Assembly: GCA_016720705.1 (NCBI GenBank)
Contig: JADKKB010000001.1
Coordinates: forward strand, 248,001-312,000
Direction: 5' to 3'
From: Chloracidobacterium sp.
GTDB lineage: Bacteria; Acidobacteriota; Blastocatellia; Pyrinomonadales; Pyrinomonadaceae
DNA length: 64,000 nt
Shown: in pieces, positions 44,658 through 53,391 of the stretch
Position numbering within the stretch: position 1 is the first letter of the stretch
Layout: the number at the start of each line of letters is the position of its first letter
Made by a program: the position numbers and the translations under genes
Notes under the pieces: generated by a model
The model's input: only the letters and a program-made list of their open reading frames with translations
What the model was told of the DNA's origin: nothing
Database searches by the model: none

Positions 44658-46106
44658 ATGAAGGAAAAAATACTCGAATTGGAAAGGGCCTCCCTTGCAC
44701 TCGAACCGTCGGCCGCCGAAAGAGCGAGGGTTCGCGGTCCGGTCATCGAATATACCGAACATTTTCTGGATAACGTCGCGTCGATCAAGGCGTATGAGTT
44801 CTCCGCGGATCAAGGCAGCGGTCTGCTCGATTCGCCGATATCGGAGGATGGTGTCGGCATTGACGAGGCGATCGCACTCATCCGCGACAATGTGGACACA
44901 CCCGGACTCAAATCGGCCTCCGGCGGCCACCTCGGTTACATTCCGGGCGGCGGTATCTACACTTCGGCGCTCGGCGACTATTTGGCAGATGTGTTCAATC
45001 GTTACGCCGGTGTTTTCTATGCCAGTCCGGGCGCGGTGCGGATGGAGAATATGCTCATCGCGTGGATGAATTCGGTCGTCGGCTACCCCGCAACCGCCAC
45101 CGGAAATTTGGCATCGGGCGGCAGTCTGGCAAATCTTATTGCTATCGTGACCGCCCGCGACGCCCGCAAGATCAAAGCTTCGAACACTGAGCGTTCGGTC
45201 ATATATCTTAGCGAGCAAACGCATCATTCTATCGAAAAGGCAGTCCGCATCGCCGGCCTGGCCGAATGTGTGGTTCGCTATCTGCCGATCGACGAAGCCT
45301 TTCGCATAGACGCCGACGCCTTCGCCCGCCAAATTGTTGCAGACAAAGCGGACGGCCTTGAGCCATTCCTCGTTATTGGTTCGGCAGGATCAACAGACGT
45401 CGGTGCGGTCGATCCGCTTGCGGCGATCGGTGCGATCGCTCAACGCGAGGGCCTTTGGTTTCACGTCGATGCGGCTTACGGCGGTTTTTTTATGCTTACA
45501 GATGAAGGGCGTAAAACCTTACGCGGCATCGAGATGAGTGACTCACTCTCGATCGATCCGCACAAGGGGCTTTTTCTCCCGTACGGGCTCGGCGTGGTTC
45601 TGGTGAAGAACGCCGCGGCACTCGCCTCATCGCACGGTTACGACGCCAATTATATGCAGGACGCGGTCGCCGCGGTCGATGAGCCTTCGCCGGCGGATCT
45701 ATCGCCTGAGTTGACAAAGCATTTTCGCGGAATGCGGCTCTGGTTGCCGCTCAAACTTCACGGCGTCGCCCCATTCCGGGCGTGTCTCGAGGAAAAGCTT
45801 TTGCTAGCCAAATATTTCTACGCCGAGGTACAAAAGCTTGGCTTTGAAAGTAATATCGAACCCGAACTTTCGGTCGTCACCTATCGATATTTGCCCCAAA
45901 CGGGCGATGCCGATATCTTTAACAAGAAAATAATGGAGGCGATCGTCGCCGATGGACGCGTTTTTATTTCGTCCACGATGCTCAATGGCGATTTCATTTT
46001 GCGCTTTGCGTGCCTTTCCTTCAGGACGCATTTGAGCACGGTCGATCTGCTTTTGGAAGTGCTCGCTGATGCGGTCAGCGAGCTTACCAATGAGAATTCA
46101 GCCTGA
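44658..46106 (+). CDS. PLP-dependent decarboxylase (aromatic-amino-acid/glutamate decarboxylase group II)
   Basis: With the ATG at 44658 the protein has 482 residues. It matches group II PLP decarboxylases: GGHLGYIPGGG near residue 97, ASGGSLANLIAIVTAR near 153, EQTHHSIEKAVRIAGL near 190, FHVDAAYGGFF near 270, and SIDPHKGLFLPYGLGVVLV with the PLP lysine K303. The family removes CO2 from Trp, Tyr, Phe, DOPA or Glu; the exact substrate is not clear. The open frame begins at 44529, but that would overlap the divergent peptidase gene, and the later ATG gives a normal N-terminus. An SDR gene follows 52 bases downstream. Confidence 0.92.
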   Translation: MKEKILELERASLALEPSAAERARVRGPVIEYTEHFLDNVASIKAYEFSADQGSGLLDSPISEDGVGIDEAIALIRDNVDTPGLKSASGGHLGYIPGGGIYTSALGDYLADVFNRYAGVFYASPGAVRMENMLIAWMNSVVGYPATATGNLASGGSLANLIAIVTARDARKIKASNTERSVIYLSEQTHHSIEKAVRIAGLAECVVRYLPIDEAFRIDADAFARQIVADKADGLEPFLVIGSAGSTDVGAVDPLAAIGAIAQREGLWFHVDAAYGGFFMLTDEGRKTLRGIEMSDSLSIDPHKGLFLPYGLGVVLVKNAAALASSHGYDANYMQDAVAAVDEPSPADLSPELTKHFRGMRLWLPLKLHGVAPFRACLEEKLLLAKYFYAEVQKLGFESNIEPELSVVTYRYLPQTGDADIFNKKIMEAIVADGRVFISSTMLNGDFILRFACLSFRTHLSTVDLLLEVLADAVSELTNENSA

Positions 46107-46158
46107 TAACCCAAGCTTTCGCGTGAAATGACCTTATGGTCTGAGGGTACGTGTCTAT

Positions 46159-46929
46159 ATGAATTGGAATGGCCAAACTGTTTTCCTGACCGGTGCGTCG
46201 AGCGGCATCGGCGAGGGCATCGCTCTCGCTCTTGCCGAAAAGGGTGCAGTGCTCGGACTCCTCGCACGCCGTAAGGAATTGCTCGAAAAGATCCGGACCC
46301 AGTGCGAAGAGGTCGGCGGCACCGCCAGTATTTATGTATGCGATGTGACCGACGCAGATGCGGTCGCGGCATCGGTCGACGATTTTCTGCACGAATTCGA
46401 GCACATCGACTTTCTCATCGCGAACGCCGGTATCGGCGGAAACAACGCCGAAACGCGGGCTATGCAACCTCTCGCTGTCAAAAAGGTGATCGACATAAAC
46501 TTGATGGGAGCGGTCAATTCCGTTCACGCCGTGCTGCCTTCAATGCTCAGCCGCGGTTCCGGACATATCGTCGCCGTTTCGAGCCTCGCCGGTTTTCGCG
46601 GGTTGCCGCGTTCGGCGGCGTATTCTGCGAGCAAGGCGGGAATGACCGCATTTTTCGAAAGCGTCCGTCTCGACGTTAAACATCAGGGTGTCGATGTCAC
46701 CATCATTCAACCGGGATTCATCAAAACGCCGCTGACCTCCGGACGCGAAGCCAAAATGCCGTTCATTATGGAACTCGTCGATGCCATCCCGCTATTTATC
46801 CGCGCGATCGAACGGAAAAAGCGCTTCGCTGCTTTCCCCTGGCAACTCGCGACATTGGTGCGTGCCGCCAAAGTTATGCCCGGCTGGCTTTATGACCGCA
46901 TCGCCGGCAAAGCACGTTATCGGGAATAG
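46159..46929 (+). CDS. Short-chain dehydrogenase/reductase (SDR)
   Basis: This 256-residue enzyme has the classical SDR layout. The cofactor loop is TGASSGIGEGIA (about 11-22), the NAG element is IANAGIGG (about 91), and the catalytic Tyr-Lys pair is Y155/K159 in YSASKAG, with Ser upstream in VAVSSLAGFRG. The arginine-rich strand end (LARRKELLEK) suggests NADP preference. SDRs act on alcohols, ketones or sugars, and the substrate cannot be read. It lies between the PLP decarboxylase gene and uppP on the same strand, but spacing (52 and 127 bases) leaves co-transcription open. Confidence 0.92.
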   Translation: MNWNGQTVFLTGASSGIGEGIALALAEKGAVLGLLARRKELLEKIRTQCEEVGGTASIYVCDVTDADAVAASVDDFLHEFEHIDFLIANAGIGGNNAETRAMQPLAVKKVIDINLMGAVNSVHAVLPSMLSRGSGHIVAVSSLAGFRGLPRSAAYSASKAGMTAFFESVRLDVKHQGVDVTIIQPGFIKTPLTSGREAKMPFIMELVDAIPLFIRAIERKKRFAAFPWQLATLVRAAKVMPGWLYDRIAGKARYRE

Positions 46930-47056
46930 CGGATCGCAGGTACTCTCCGCCGGTTCGCAACATTTGCGTCCGGTATGGTAAATTGGCTAATCGGCAGATT
47001 AGACACACTGATTTGTACTCGCATTTCAGACCTTTGTCAGGCACATTGCAATTCTA

Positions 47057-47950
47057 ATGGACTTAATTCAAGCGATCATCCTTGGTATTGTTCAGGGTTT
47101 AACCGAATTTATACCCATCAGTTCGACTGCCCATCTCGTATTTGCGAGCCGTTGGACCGGCATTTACGGGGGCGACCCCGAAATGGTCACCGCTACGATG
47201 GCGGTAATTCAATTAGGTACATTGGCTGCCGTATTGGTCTATTTTGCCGGTGATATTTTGAGCATATCGATGGCATTCATTCGTGACCATTGGGCCGTTG
47301 TCAGCGGAAAACGTGGGATGCGTTTCTCGGGGACCGACGGCGTGCGCCCGATCTGGCTCTCAGAAGAGGCGTGGCTCGGGTGGCTGATCATCCTCGGTTC
47401 GATCCCGATCGGTACTATCGGCCTTCTCTTTAAGGACTTTATCGAGGGGCCGGGAACCAAGAATCTGTGGGTGATCGCAATTATGCTGATCGCCATCGCG
47501 CTCCTCCTGACTTTGGCTGAGATCGTCGGAAAGCAGCGTAAAGACCTGCGCCATCTCGGTCTAGGAGACGCGATACTGCAGGGGTTTTGTCAGGTACTGG
47601 CATTGATGCCCGGAGCAAGCCGTTCCGGCTCGACAATTATGGGCGGCCTGTTCATTGGCGAAAAGCGTGAAACCGCCGCCAGATTCTCGTTTCTGCTCTC
47701 GATCCCCGCCATCACTGCCAGCGGCCTGCTCGAGCTCCGCAAAGCCCTGAAAATACTTCCGCCGGACAGCCTTGTGCCTTTGCTCGTTGGTACCATCGTT
47801 TCCGCAGTCGTCGGCTATGTCGCGATCTGGGGCCTGCTCGCATTTCTGCGAAAGAACACGACCGCGGTCTTTGTCGTCTATCGGCTGATCCTCGGCACAG
47901 TCCTGCTCGTGCTGCTCTGGCAAGGCGTACTGAGTCCCGTGATCCAATAG
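47057..47950 (+). CDS. uppP: Undecaprenyl-diphosphatase UppP (BacA)
   Basis: This 297-residue membrane enzyme recycles the lipid carrier undecaprenyl diphosphate used for peptidoglycan and lipopolysaccharide. The two signature motifs are present: QGLTEFIPISSTAHLV (about 14-29) and MPGASRSGSTIMGGL (about 190-204). About eight spans are seen. Length is close to the family norm (about 265-290), with an extra polar loop around 85-110 (RDHWAVVSGKRGMRFSGTDGVRP). It is followed by an imperfect palindrome before recJ. Confidence 0.95.
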   Translation: MDLIQAIILGIVQGLTEFIPISSTAHLVFASRWTGIYGGDPEMVTATMAVIQLGTLAAVLVYFAGDILSISMAFIRDHWAVVSGKRGMRFSGTDGVRPIWLSEEAWLGWLIILGSIPIGTIGLLFKDFIEGPGTKNLWVIAIMLIAIALLLTLAEIVGKQRKDLRHLGLGDAILQGFCQVLALMPGASRSGSTIMGGLFIGEKRETAARFSFLLSIPAITASGLLELRKALKILPPDSLVPLLVGTIVSAVVGYVAIWGLLAFLRKNTTAVFVVYRLILGTVLLVLLWQGVLSPVIQ

Positions 47951-47957
47951 AAGCTAA

Positions 47958-48101
47958 AGCAAAACCGTCTCACGCAAAGCCGCCAAGAACGCAAAGGAAG
48001 ATGAGGCGTGGGTTCGCTCGAAATTGTGTCCCGGATGGCTTTAACGTCTTAACTTTTCTTATCTTTGCGATCTTAGCGACTCTGCGTGATATTCTTTTGC
48101 T
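47958..48101. repeat. Imperfect 144-base palindrome (REP/MITE-like element)
   Basis: The arm at 47968-48000 (CTCACGCAAAGCCGCCAAGA, then ACGCAAAGGAAG) is matched by the reverse complement of 48058-48094 (ATCACGCAGAGTCGCTAAGA, then TCGCAAAGATAAG). Outer bases AGCAAAA (47958-47964) and TTTTGCT (48095-48101) extend the pairing. The 57-base centre is unpaired in this reading. Motifs of the type ACGCAAAG...CGCAAAG are seen as dispersed palindromes in several bacterial phyla. It contains no ORF and lies between uppP and recJ. The function is unknown; it could fold in RNA or DNA. Confidence 0.75.
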
Positions 48102-48133
48102 ATTAGACGCGCCTTCAACGGCTTTGAACCTTT

Positions 48134-49834
48134 ATGCACAAGAGATGGACAATTCGTAAGCACGACGCGGATGCTGTCAACAGACTTTCGAATGAACTCA
48201 GTGTTCGCCCGCTTATTGCCGCACTTTTGATCGCACGTGGGCACGACACGGCCGAAAAGGCTCTGCAGTTCCTCAACCCGTCGCCTGAGGATCTGCACGA
48301 ACCGTTTCTGCTCAAAGGGATGCGGGAGGCGGTCGAACGTATCCGAAGGGCGGTCGAGGCGAAGGAAAAGATCTTTATTTGGGGCGATCTAGACGTCGAT
48401 GGCACTACCGGAACGGTTTTGTTGCGGCGAACTTTCGCACTGCTTGGGCTTGAGACAGATTTTCACATCACAAACCGATTCACCGAATCGCGTGGACTAA
48501 ATATCGAACCGCTCCAGGCCGCTCGTGATGCGGGTTATACCGTGGTGGTCAGCGTTGATACCGGCACCTCCAGTTGTGATGAGGTCGCGTTTGCCAACTC
48601 GATCGGGCTAGACGCGATCATTTGTGACCATCACGAGGTCGGAAGCGACGCGGTTTTGCCGGCAGCGGCGGCATTGATCAACCCATTTCAAGCAGGTTGC
48701 GAATATCCCGACAACAATCTTGCCGGCGTCGGCGTGGCCTTCAAACTCGCACACGCGTTGCTCCGCGAATACGGCCTCGAACACGAAATACCGCCGTTGC
48801 TAAAGATCGCGGCCCTTGGCACCGTGGCCGATGTGGTCGATCTGACCGGCGAGAATCGTGCTATCGTGGCCCTCGGCCTAAAAGACCTTCGCCGAACGGA
48901 TAATTGGGGTCTCAAGGCTCTAATGGAGGTCGCCGACTGCAACGCGGAGATGACGAGCTATGATATCGGCTTTCGCATCGGGCCGCGGATCAATGCCGCC
49001 GGGCGGATCGATGTCGGTACGCACGTTGTCGAACTGCTCGAGTCCGATGATTTTACAAAAGCCCGCGGCCTCGCCGGTTTGCTCGATACGCGTAATCGCG
49101 AACGGCAAAAATTGCAGCGTGAGGTCACCGAAAGTGCGATCCTCGAGGCATCTTCATTTCCGGATCCCAATTTTGTCGTCGTGGCTGCCAACGGTTGGCA
49201 CAAGGGCGTTGTCGGGCTTGCGGCGTCGCGTGTAGCCGAAAAATTTCACCGGCCTGCGATAGTATTTTCGATCGAAGACGGCATCGCTACCGGCAGTGCC
49301 CGAAGCATTGCTGGATTTGACCTGTTTGAGGCTCTCGGCTCCGCCGCCGATCTGCTTGAGACATTCGGCGGCCACGTCGCAGCGGCCGGGATGAAGGCCA
49401 AGGAGGCTAATATTGACGCCATTCGCGATCGCCTTGACGCCTACGCCGCCGGCCTCATCTCCGGCGATGCACGCACTCCCGAGCTAAAGATCGACGCTGT
49501 CGTCACACCGCAAACTCTCAACCTCAAGCTCGTCGAGGAACTCGCGATGTTTGAGCCATTCGGTGCGGGCAATCCAAAACCTGTATTTGTCACCCGCGGA
49601 CTATATCTGAGCGGCGAGCCATTTGTGATGAAGGACAAACATCTCAAGCTAAAGCTGACCTCTGATGCAGGCTACAAGTTTGAGGCCGTCTGGTGGGACG
49701 GTGTTGAGCGTTCAAAGGGGCAAACTCTTACGGCCGGAACCGGCATCGAACTAGCTTACGTTGCCGATGCCAATTCGTGGCAGGGAAACACGCGGCTGCA
49801 ACTTGTCGTACAGGACCTGAGAGCGGATAATTGA
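48134..49834 (+). CDS. recJ: Single-stranded-DNA-specific exonuclease RecJ
   Basis: This 566-residue 5-to-3-prime single-strand exonuclease acts in recombination and mismatch repair. The DHH family motifs are in order: GDLDVDGTTGTVLLRR (motif I, about 90; Leu replaces the common Tyr), SVDTGTSSCDEV (motif II), CDHHEVG (motif III, DHH), LAGVGVAFKLAHALL and ALGTVADVVDLTGENR (motif IV). DHHA1 has AANGWHKGVVGLAASRVAEKFHRPAIVFS and FGGHVAAAGMKA. The C-terminal OB domain (about 450-566) is complete. The stop (TGA) overlaps the TTG start of the next gene by 3 bases. Confidence 0.95.
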   Translation: MHKRWTIRKHDADAVNRLSNELSVRPLIAALLIARGHDTAEKALQFLNPSPEDLHEPFLLKGMREAVERIRRAVEAKEKIFIWGDLDVDGTTGTVLLRRTFALLGLETDFHITNRFTESRGLNIEPLQAARDAGYTVVVSVDTGTSSCDEVAFANSIGLDAIICDHHEVGSDAVLPAAAALINPFQAGCEYPDNNLAGVGVAFKLAHALLREYGLEHEIPPLLKIAALGTVADVVDLTGENRAIVALGLKDLRRTDNWGLKALMEVADCNAEMTSYDIGFRIGPRINAAGRIDVGTHVVELLESDDFTKARGLAGLLDTRNRERQKLQREVTESAILEASSFPDPNFVVVAANGWHKGVVGLAASRVAEKFHRPAIVFSIEDGIATGSARSIAGFDLFEALGSAADLLETFGGHVAAAGMKAKEANIDAIRDRLDAYAAGLISGDARTPELKIDAVVTPQTLNLKLVEELAMFEPFGAGNPKPVFVTRGLYLSGEPFVMKDKHLKLKLTSDAGYKFEAVWWDGVERSKGQTLTAGTGIELAYVADANSWQGNTRLQLVVQDLRADN

Positions 49835-52518
49835 CGGAAGTGCCGGAGAAAAAGATCCACGATCTACGAGAGTTTCAACTGCGTGCAAAGCTGCCGCTGT
49901 TGATCCGCTATGCGGCATTGGCAGTGATCGTGATCACGGTCGTCGCGGTGCTCGTCGGATTTTACAGAGAACGCAATAAGACCGGTTTTCGACTTAAAAG
50001 CGAGCACGCTCAGCTCTCACCCGATGTGATCGCCGAGGTCAATGGCTACGAAAGGCTCGAGACCGACGGTAATCTTTCTAAATATTACATCAAGGCCGCA
50101 TTTGCCCGCACTTTTGCAGATAATCACCAGGAACTCCGCGACGTTTACCTCGAAACCTTTGATGAAAAGGGCGAAAAGGCCGACACGATGACCGCCCAAG
50201 AGGTACTCTACGTACCGGAAGCGGACAAGAATTTTACGGCGTATATGAAGGGCGACGTCAAGATCGAGAGCCGCGACCGCCTCAAGGTCAACACGCCGAA
50301 TATCGTATATACCAAGTCGAACGAGACTGCAGAAGCGGACCAGTTGATCGAGTTTGAACGCGACAACGTCCGCGGAAAGTCGTTTGGCGCGACTGTAAAG
50401 TTGGGCGAAAAGCGTATAGATCTGTTGCGAGACGTCGAGATCGAGACATTTGAATCCGCCGAGTTGGCGGCGTCCGGCGTTCGCTATGCCAAGATCAATT
50501 CGGTTTCGGCTAGCTTTGATCAGCTTAACGGTCAGATCACACTAAACGACAACGTCAAGATCCATATCGATTCCAGATCGAAAACGACCGGAAAGGATGT
50601 CCGAACGGACGTTGCCGCACAAAAGGCGGTGGTGTATTTTGCCGCCGATGACAAGGCCGCCGCGGTGACGCCCGAGCGACCCGCCGGATTTGCCCCGGAA
50701 TCAGCTCAGCTAAAGAAATTCGAACTATTTGAAAGTGTACATATTACTTCGATCGACGGCGGTGCATCGCCGACCAATATTGACGCGGGCTACGCACTTT
50801 TTGACAAAGCCGCGGACCGATACGAGCTTAAGAACGCAGTTCACATAGTTACGTCGGCCGCCGACAAGCCTACCGATATTCGCGGAGATTCGGCCGTCTA
50901 TGAGCAGTCAGCTCTCAAGGTCTCGATCGACGGTTCCGGCGAGATCACACAGGGAAGCGACTACCTTAAGGGCAATAGCATTAACGCGGACCTGTTTCCC
51001 GACAAAAAGCTCAAATACGCGGTTTTGCGCGGCGATGCGCTTATCAGGCAATCGGCGGATGCACGCACAACGAGCGTCAGCGGGCCCGAACTTAATGCTT
51101 TATTCGGTGACACGCGGCAATTGCAGGCCGCAAACGCCGTCGGCGCAAGCACGGCCGAGATGATACCTAATAGCGATCCGCAATACTCACGCGTCACAAT
51201 GACCGCACCTCGGGCAATGCACCTGACATTTGCGGGCCCAGGGCTTCTTCGCCAATTGACGACCGAAGGGCGGACGACTATCCAACTCAATGCCGTCAAT
51301 AGCTCGACCGACTCTGCAAACAAGCGTGTGACCGCCGATGCTGTCAAAACCGTTTTTGACGACAACGGCAAGGATATCAAACGGGCCGAGGCTGTCGGAA
51401 ACGCCGAACTGTTCGTCGATCCGCTTCGTGCCGCCGCCGAAAATTACCGTACGACCGTGACGGCACCTCGTTTCGATTGTGAGTTTTACGCAGGCAATAA
51501 TGCAAAGTTGTGCGTTGGCGGCAAAAAGGCCAAGGCCGTTCGCGTGCCGACGGTCGCTACCGACGGCCGTGGGGAACAGACACTGACGGCGGATTCACTT
51601 AACGCAGCATTTAGCGAAACGAGTAAGGATATCGAACGCTTTGACGCAGTCGGCAGTACCAAGTTTGTCGAACTTGACCGCACTGCGATCGCTTCACAGA
51701 TGTCATATACGACCGCCGATACCACCGTCCGACTTCGCGGCGGTGATCCGACGGCTTGGGACTCACGTTCGCGGGTCAAGGCACGCGAGATCGATTGGAA
51801 TACGTCGGCAAAACGAACGAATATGCGCGGTGCCGTCAGCACGACCTATTACACACGCCGCACGATGGGTGACGCACTACCTTTCGGGTCGTCGGACAAA
51901 CCGGTTTTTGTGACGTCCGACAGTGCCGAATTTGACCACGCCGCCGAGACCGCTGCTTTCGCAGGCAATGCCCGAGGTTGGCAGGACGACAATTACGTTC
52001 GGGCTGATCGCCTGTTCATCCGACAGTCTCAGGGCAATTTCCAGGCGGACGGCAACGTACAGAGCGTGATGTTTGACGTCAAACAAAAGCAGAAGGGACG
52101 CGAATCAAGCCAACCGGTTTACGCTGCGTCAAATAAGCTAAATTACGACAAACAAACGCGGCTTGTGCAGTACCGCGAAAACGTCGATATCCGGCAGGGT
52201 ACCGACCGCATTACCGCAGCATCGGCCGATATATTTCTTAACGAACAGAACGAATTATCTCGAACCGTTGCCGAGACAGGTGTCGTTATTACTCAACCCG
52301 GACGCAAGGCGACCGGTAATTGGGTACAATATTCAACGGCGGACGAGATCGCGGTCTTGCGCGGTGCTCCGGCGACGATCAATGACTCGGCAAATGGTTC
52401 ATCGCAGGCGGCCGAATTGACCTTTATGATGCGCGAAAATCGTGTCATCAGCGAGGGCAAGTCGAAACCGTCGGGAACGGGCCGTATTCGCTCGGTCTAC
52501 AACGTAAAGCCCAATTAA
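49831..52518 (+). CDS. Giant LptC/LptA-like lipopolysaccharide transport protein
   Basis: The protein has 895 residues. An N-terminal span (about 26-45, YAALAVIVITVVAVLVGFY) is followed by an LptC-like domain (about 50-205). Many beta-jellyroll segments of LptA/OstA type then continue to the end, for example LRDVEIETFESAEL, LTADSLNAAFSETSKDIERFDAVG, TSDSAEFDHAAETAAFAGNARGWQDDNYVRADRLFIRQSQG and ITAASADIFLNEQNE. In E. coli, LptC (191 aa) and LptA (185 aa) are separate and form a bridge for LPS across the periplasm; here one chain may supply much of that bridge. The start is TTG overlapping the recJ stop (TTGA), which suggests coupling. lptB follows 5 bases after the stop, supporting the role. 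Repeat boundaries were judged by eye. Confidence 0.85.
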   Translation: MTEVPEKKIHDLREFQLRAKLPLLIRYAALAVIVITVVAVLVGFYRERNKTGFRLKSEHAQLSPDVIAEVNGYERLETDGNLSKYYIKAAFARTFADNHQELRDVYLETFDEKGEKADTMTAQEVLYVPEADKNFTAYMKGDVKIESRDRLKVNTPNIVYTKSNETAEADQLIEFERDNVRGKSFGATVKLGEKRIDLLRDVEIETFESAELAASGVRYAKINSVSASFDQLNGQITLNDNVKIHIDSRSKTTGKDVRTDVAAQKAVVYFAADDKAAAVTPERPAGFAPESAQLKKFELFESVHITSIDGGASPTNIDAGYALFDKAADRYELKNAVHIVTSAADKPTDIRGDSAVYEQSALKVSIDGSGEITQGSDYLKGNSINADLFPDKKLKYAVLRGDALIRQSADARTTSVSGPELNALFGDTRQLQAANAVGASTAEMIPNSDPQYSRVTMTAPRAMHLTFAGPGLLRQLTTEGRTTIQLNAVNSSTDSANKRVTADAVKTVFDDNGKDIKRAEAVGNAELFVDPLRAAAENYRTTVTAPRFDCEFYAGNNAKLCVGGKKAKAVRVPTVATDGRGEQTLTADSLNAAFSETSKDIERFDAVGSTKFVELDRTAIASQMSYTTADTTVRLRGGDPTAWDSRSRVKAREIDWNTSAKRTNMRGAVSTTYYTRRTMGDALPFGSSDKPVFVTSDSAEFDHAAETAAFAGNARGWQDDNYVRADRLFIRQSQGNFQADGNVQSVMFDVKQKQKGRESSQPVYAASNKLNYDKQTRLVQYRENVDIRQGTDRITAASADIFLNEQNELSRTVAETGVVITQPGRKATGNWVQYSTADEIAVLRGAPATINDSANGSSQAAELTFMMRENRVISEGKSKPSGTGRIRSVYNVKPN

Positions 52519-52523
52519 TATAG

Positions 52524-53288
52524 ATGTCAGAAGCATCAGATTCAAACGGTTCCGGTCACCTCGAGGCCGGTATGCTTGCGGGATTTAATCTGCAAAAGTC
52601 TTATGGCGGCCGCCGCGTCGTCGATGACGTGTCGATCAACGTCCACAAGGGCGAGGTCGTCGGCCTGCTCGGCGCCAACGGTGCCGGCAAGACTACGACG
52701 TTTTATATGATCGTCGGACTCGAACGCCCCGAAAAGGGCGACGTCTCGCTAAATGGCCGTGATGTGACGGGCTTGCCGATGTACCTGAGGGCACGACTCG
52801 GCCTCGGTTATCTGCCGCAGGAAGCGTCGATCTTTCGCAAATTGACTGCCGAGCAAAACATCCTGGCCGTGCTTGAGACGATGAAACTGTCACGCGAAGC
52901 GAGATTTGCCAGACTCGAGGAACTGCTCGAGGAGTTCGGCGTCACGCACGTTCGCCGGGTACGCGGCGACGCACTTTCGGGTGGTGAACGCCGCCGCGTC
53001 GAGATCGCCCGTTGTCTTGCGACCGAACCGGAGTTCATCCTGCTCGACGAACCCTTCGCCGGTATCGACCCGCTTGCTATCGACGATATTCGCGAGATCA
53101 TTCTCTATCTTAAAAGGCAGGGGATCGGCATTTTGATCACCGACCATAACGTCCGCGAAACGCTCGGTATCACCGATCGTGCATACATTCTGGCCGACGG
53201 TAAGATACTTCGCTCTGGTGCTCCGGACGAACTTGTCAATGATCCAGACGTCCGGCGCCTTTATTTAGGCGAAAGATTCACTTTGTAA
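52524..53288 (+). CDS. lptB: LPS export ABC transporter ATPase LptB
   Basis: This 254-residue ATPase powers extraction of lipopolysaccharide from the inner membrane with LptFG. Motifs are Walker A LGANGAGKTTTFYMIVGL (about 51-68), Q-loop YLPQEASIFRKLTAEQNILAVLE (the LptB hallmark), signature LSGGERRRVEIAR, Walker B FILLDEPFAGIDPLA and switch His in ITDHNVRETLGI. The N-terminus is about 15 residues longer than in E. coli. It sits between the LptC/A-like gene and rpoN, the same order as in many Gram-negative genomes. LptF and LptG are not in the window. Confidence 0.96.
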   Translation: MSEASDSNGSGHLEAGMLAGFNLQKSYGGRRVVDDVSINVHKGEVVGLLGANGAGKTTTFYMIVGLERPEKGDVSLNGRDVTGLPMYLRARLGLGYLPQEASIFRKLTAEQNILAVLETMKLSREARFARLEELLEEFGVTHVRRVRGDALSGGERRRVEIARCLATEPEFILLDEPFAGIDPLAIDDIREIILYLKRQGIGILITDHNVRETLGITDRAYILADGKILRSGAPDELVNDPDVRRLYLGERFTL

Positions 53289-53391
53289 CCTTAACCGTTT
53301 CTTTTCTTAGCAAAAATCGCTATAATTCGAGTTAGGAACAGTAATTGCTTATTAACTTGCGATATCGTTGTACCGTCCGATCTAATCGACT

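Noticed and set aside
46930..47056. Gap between the SDR gene and uppP
   Set aside because: I looked for promoters, small genes and hairpins and saw nothing that I could support.
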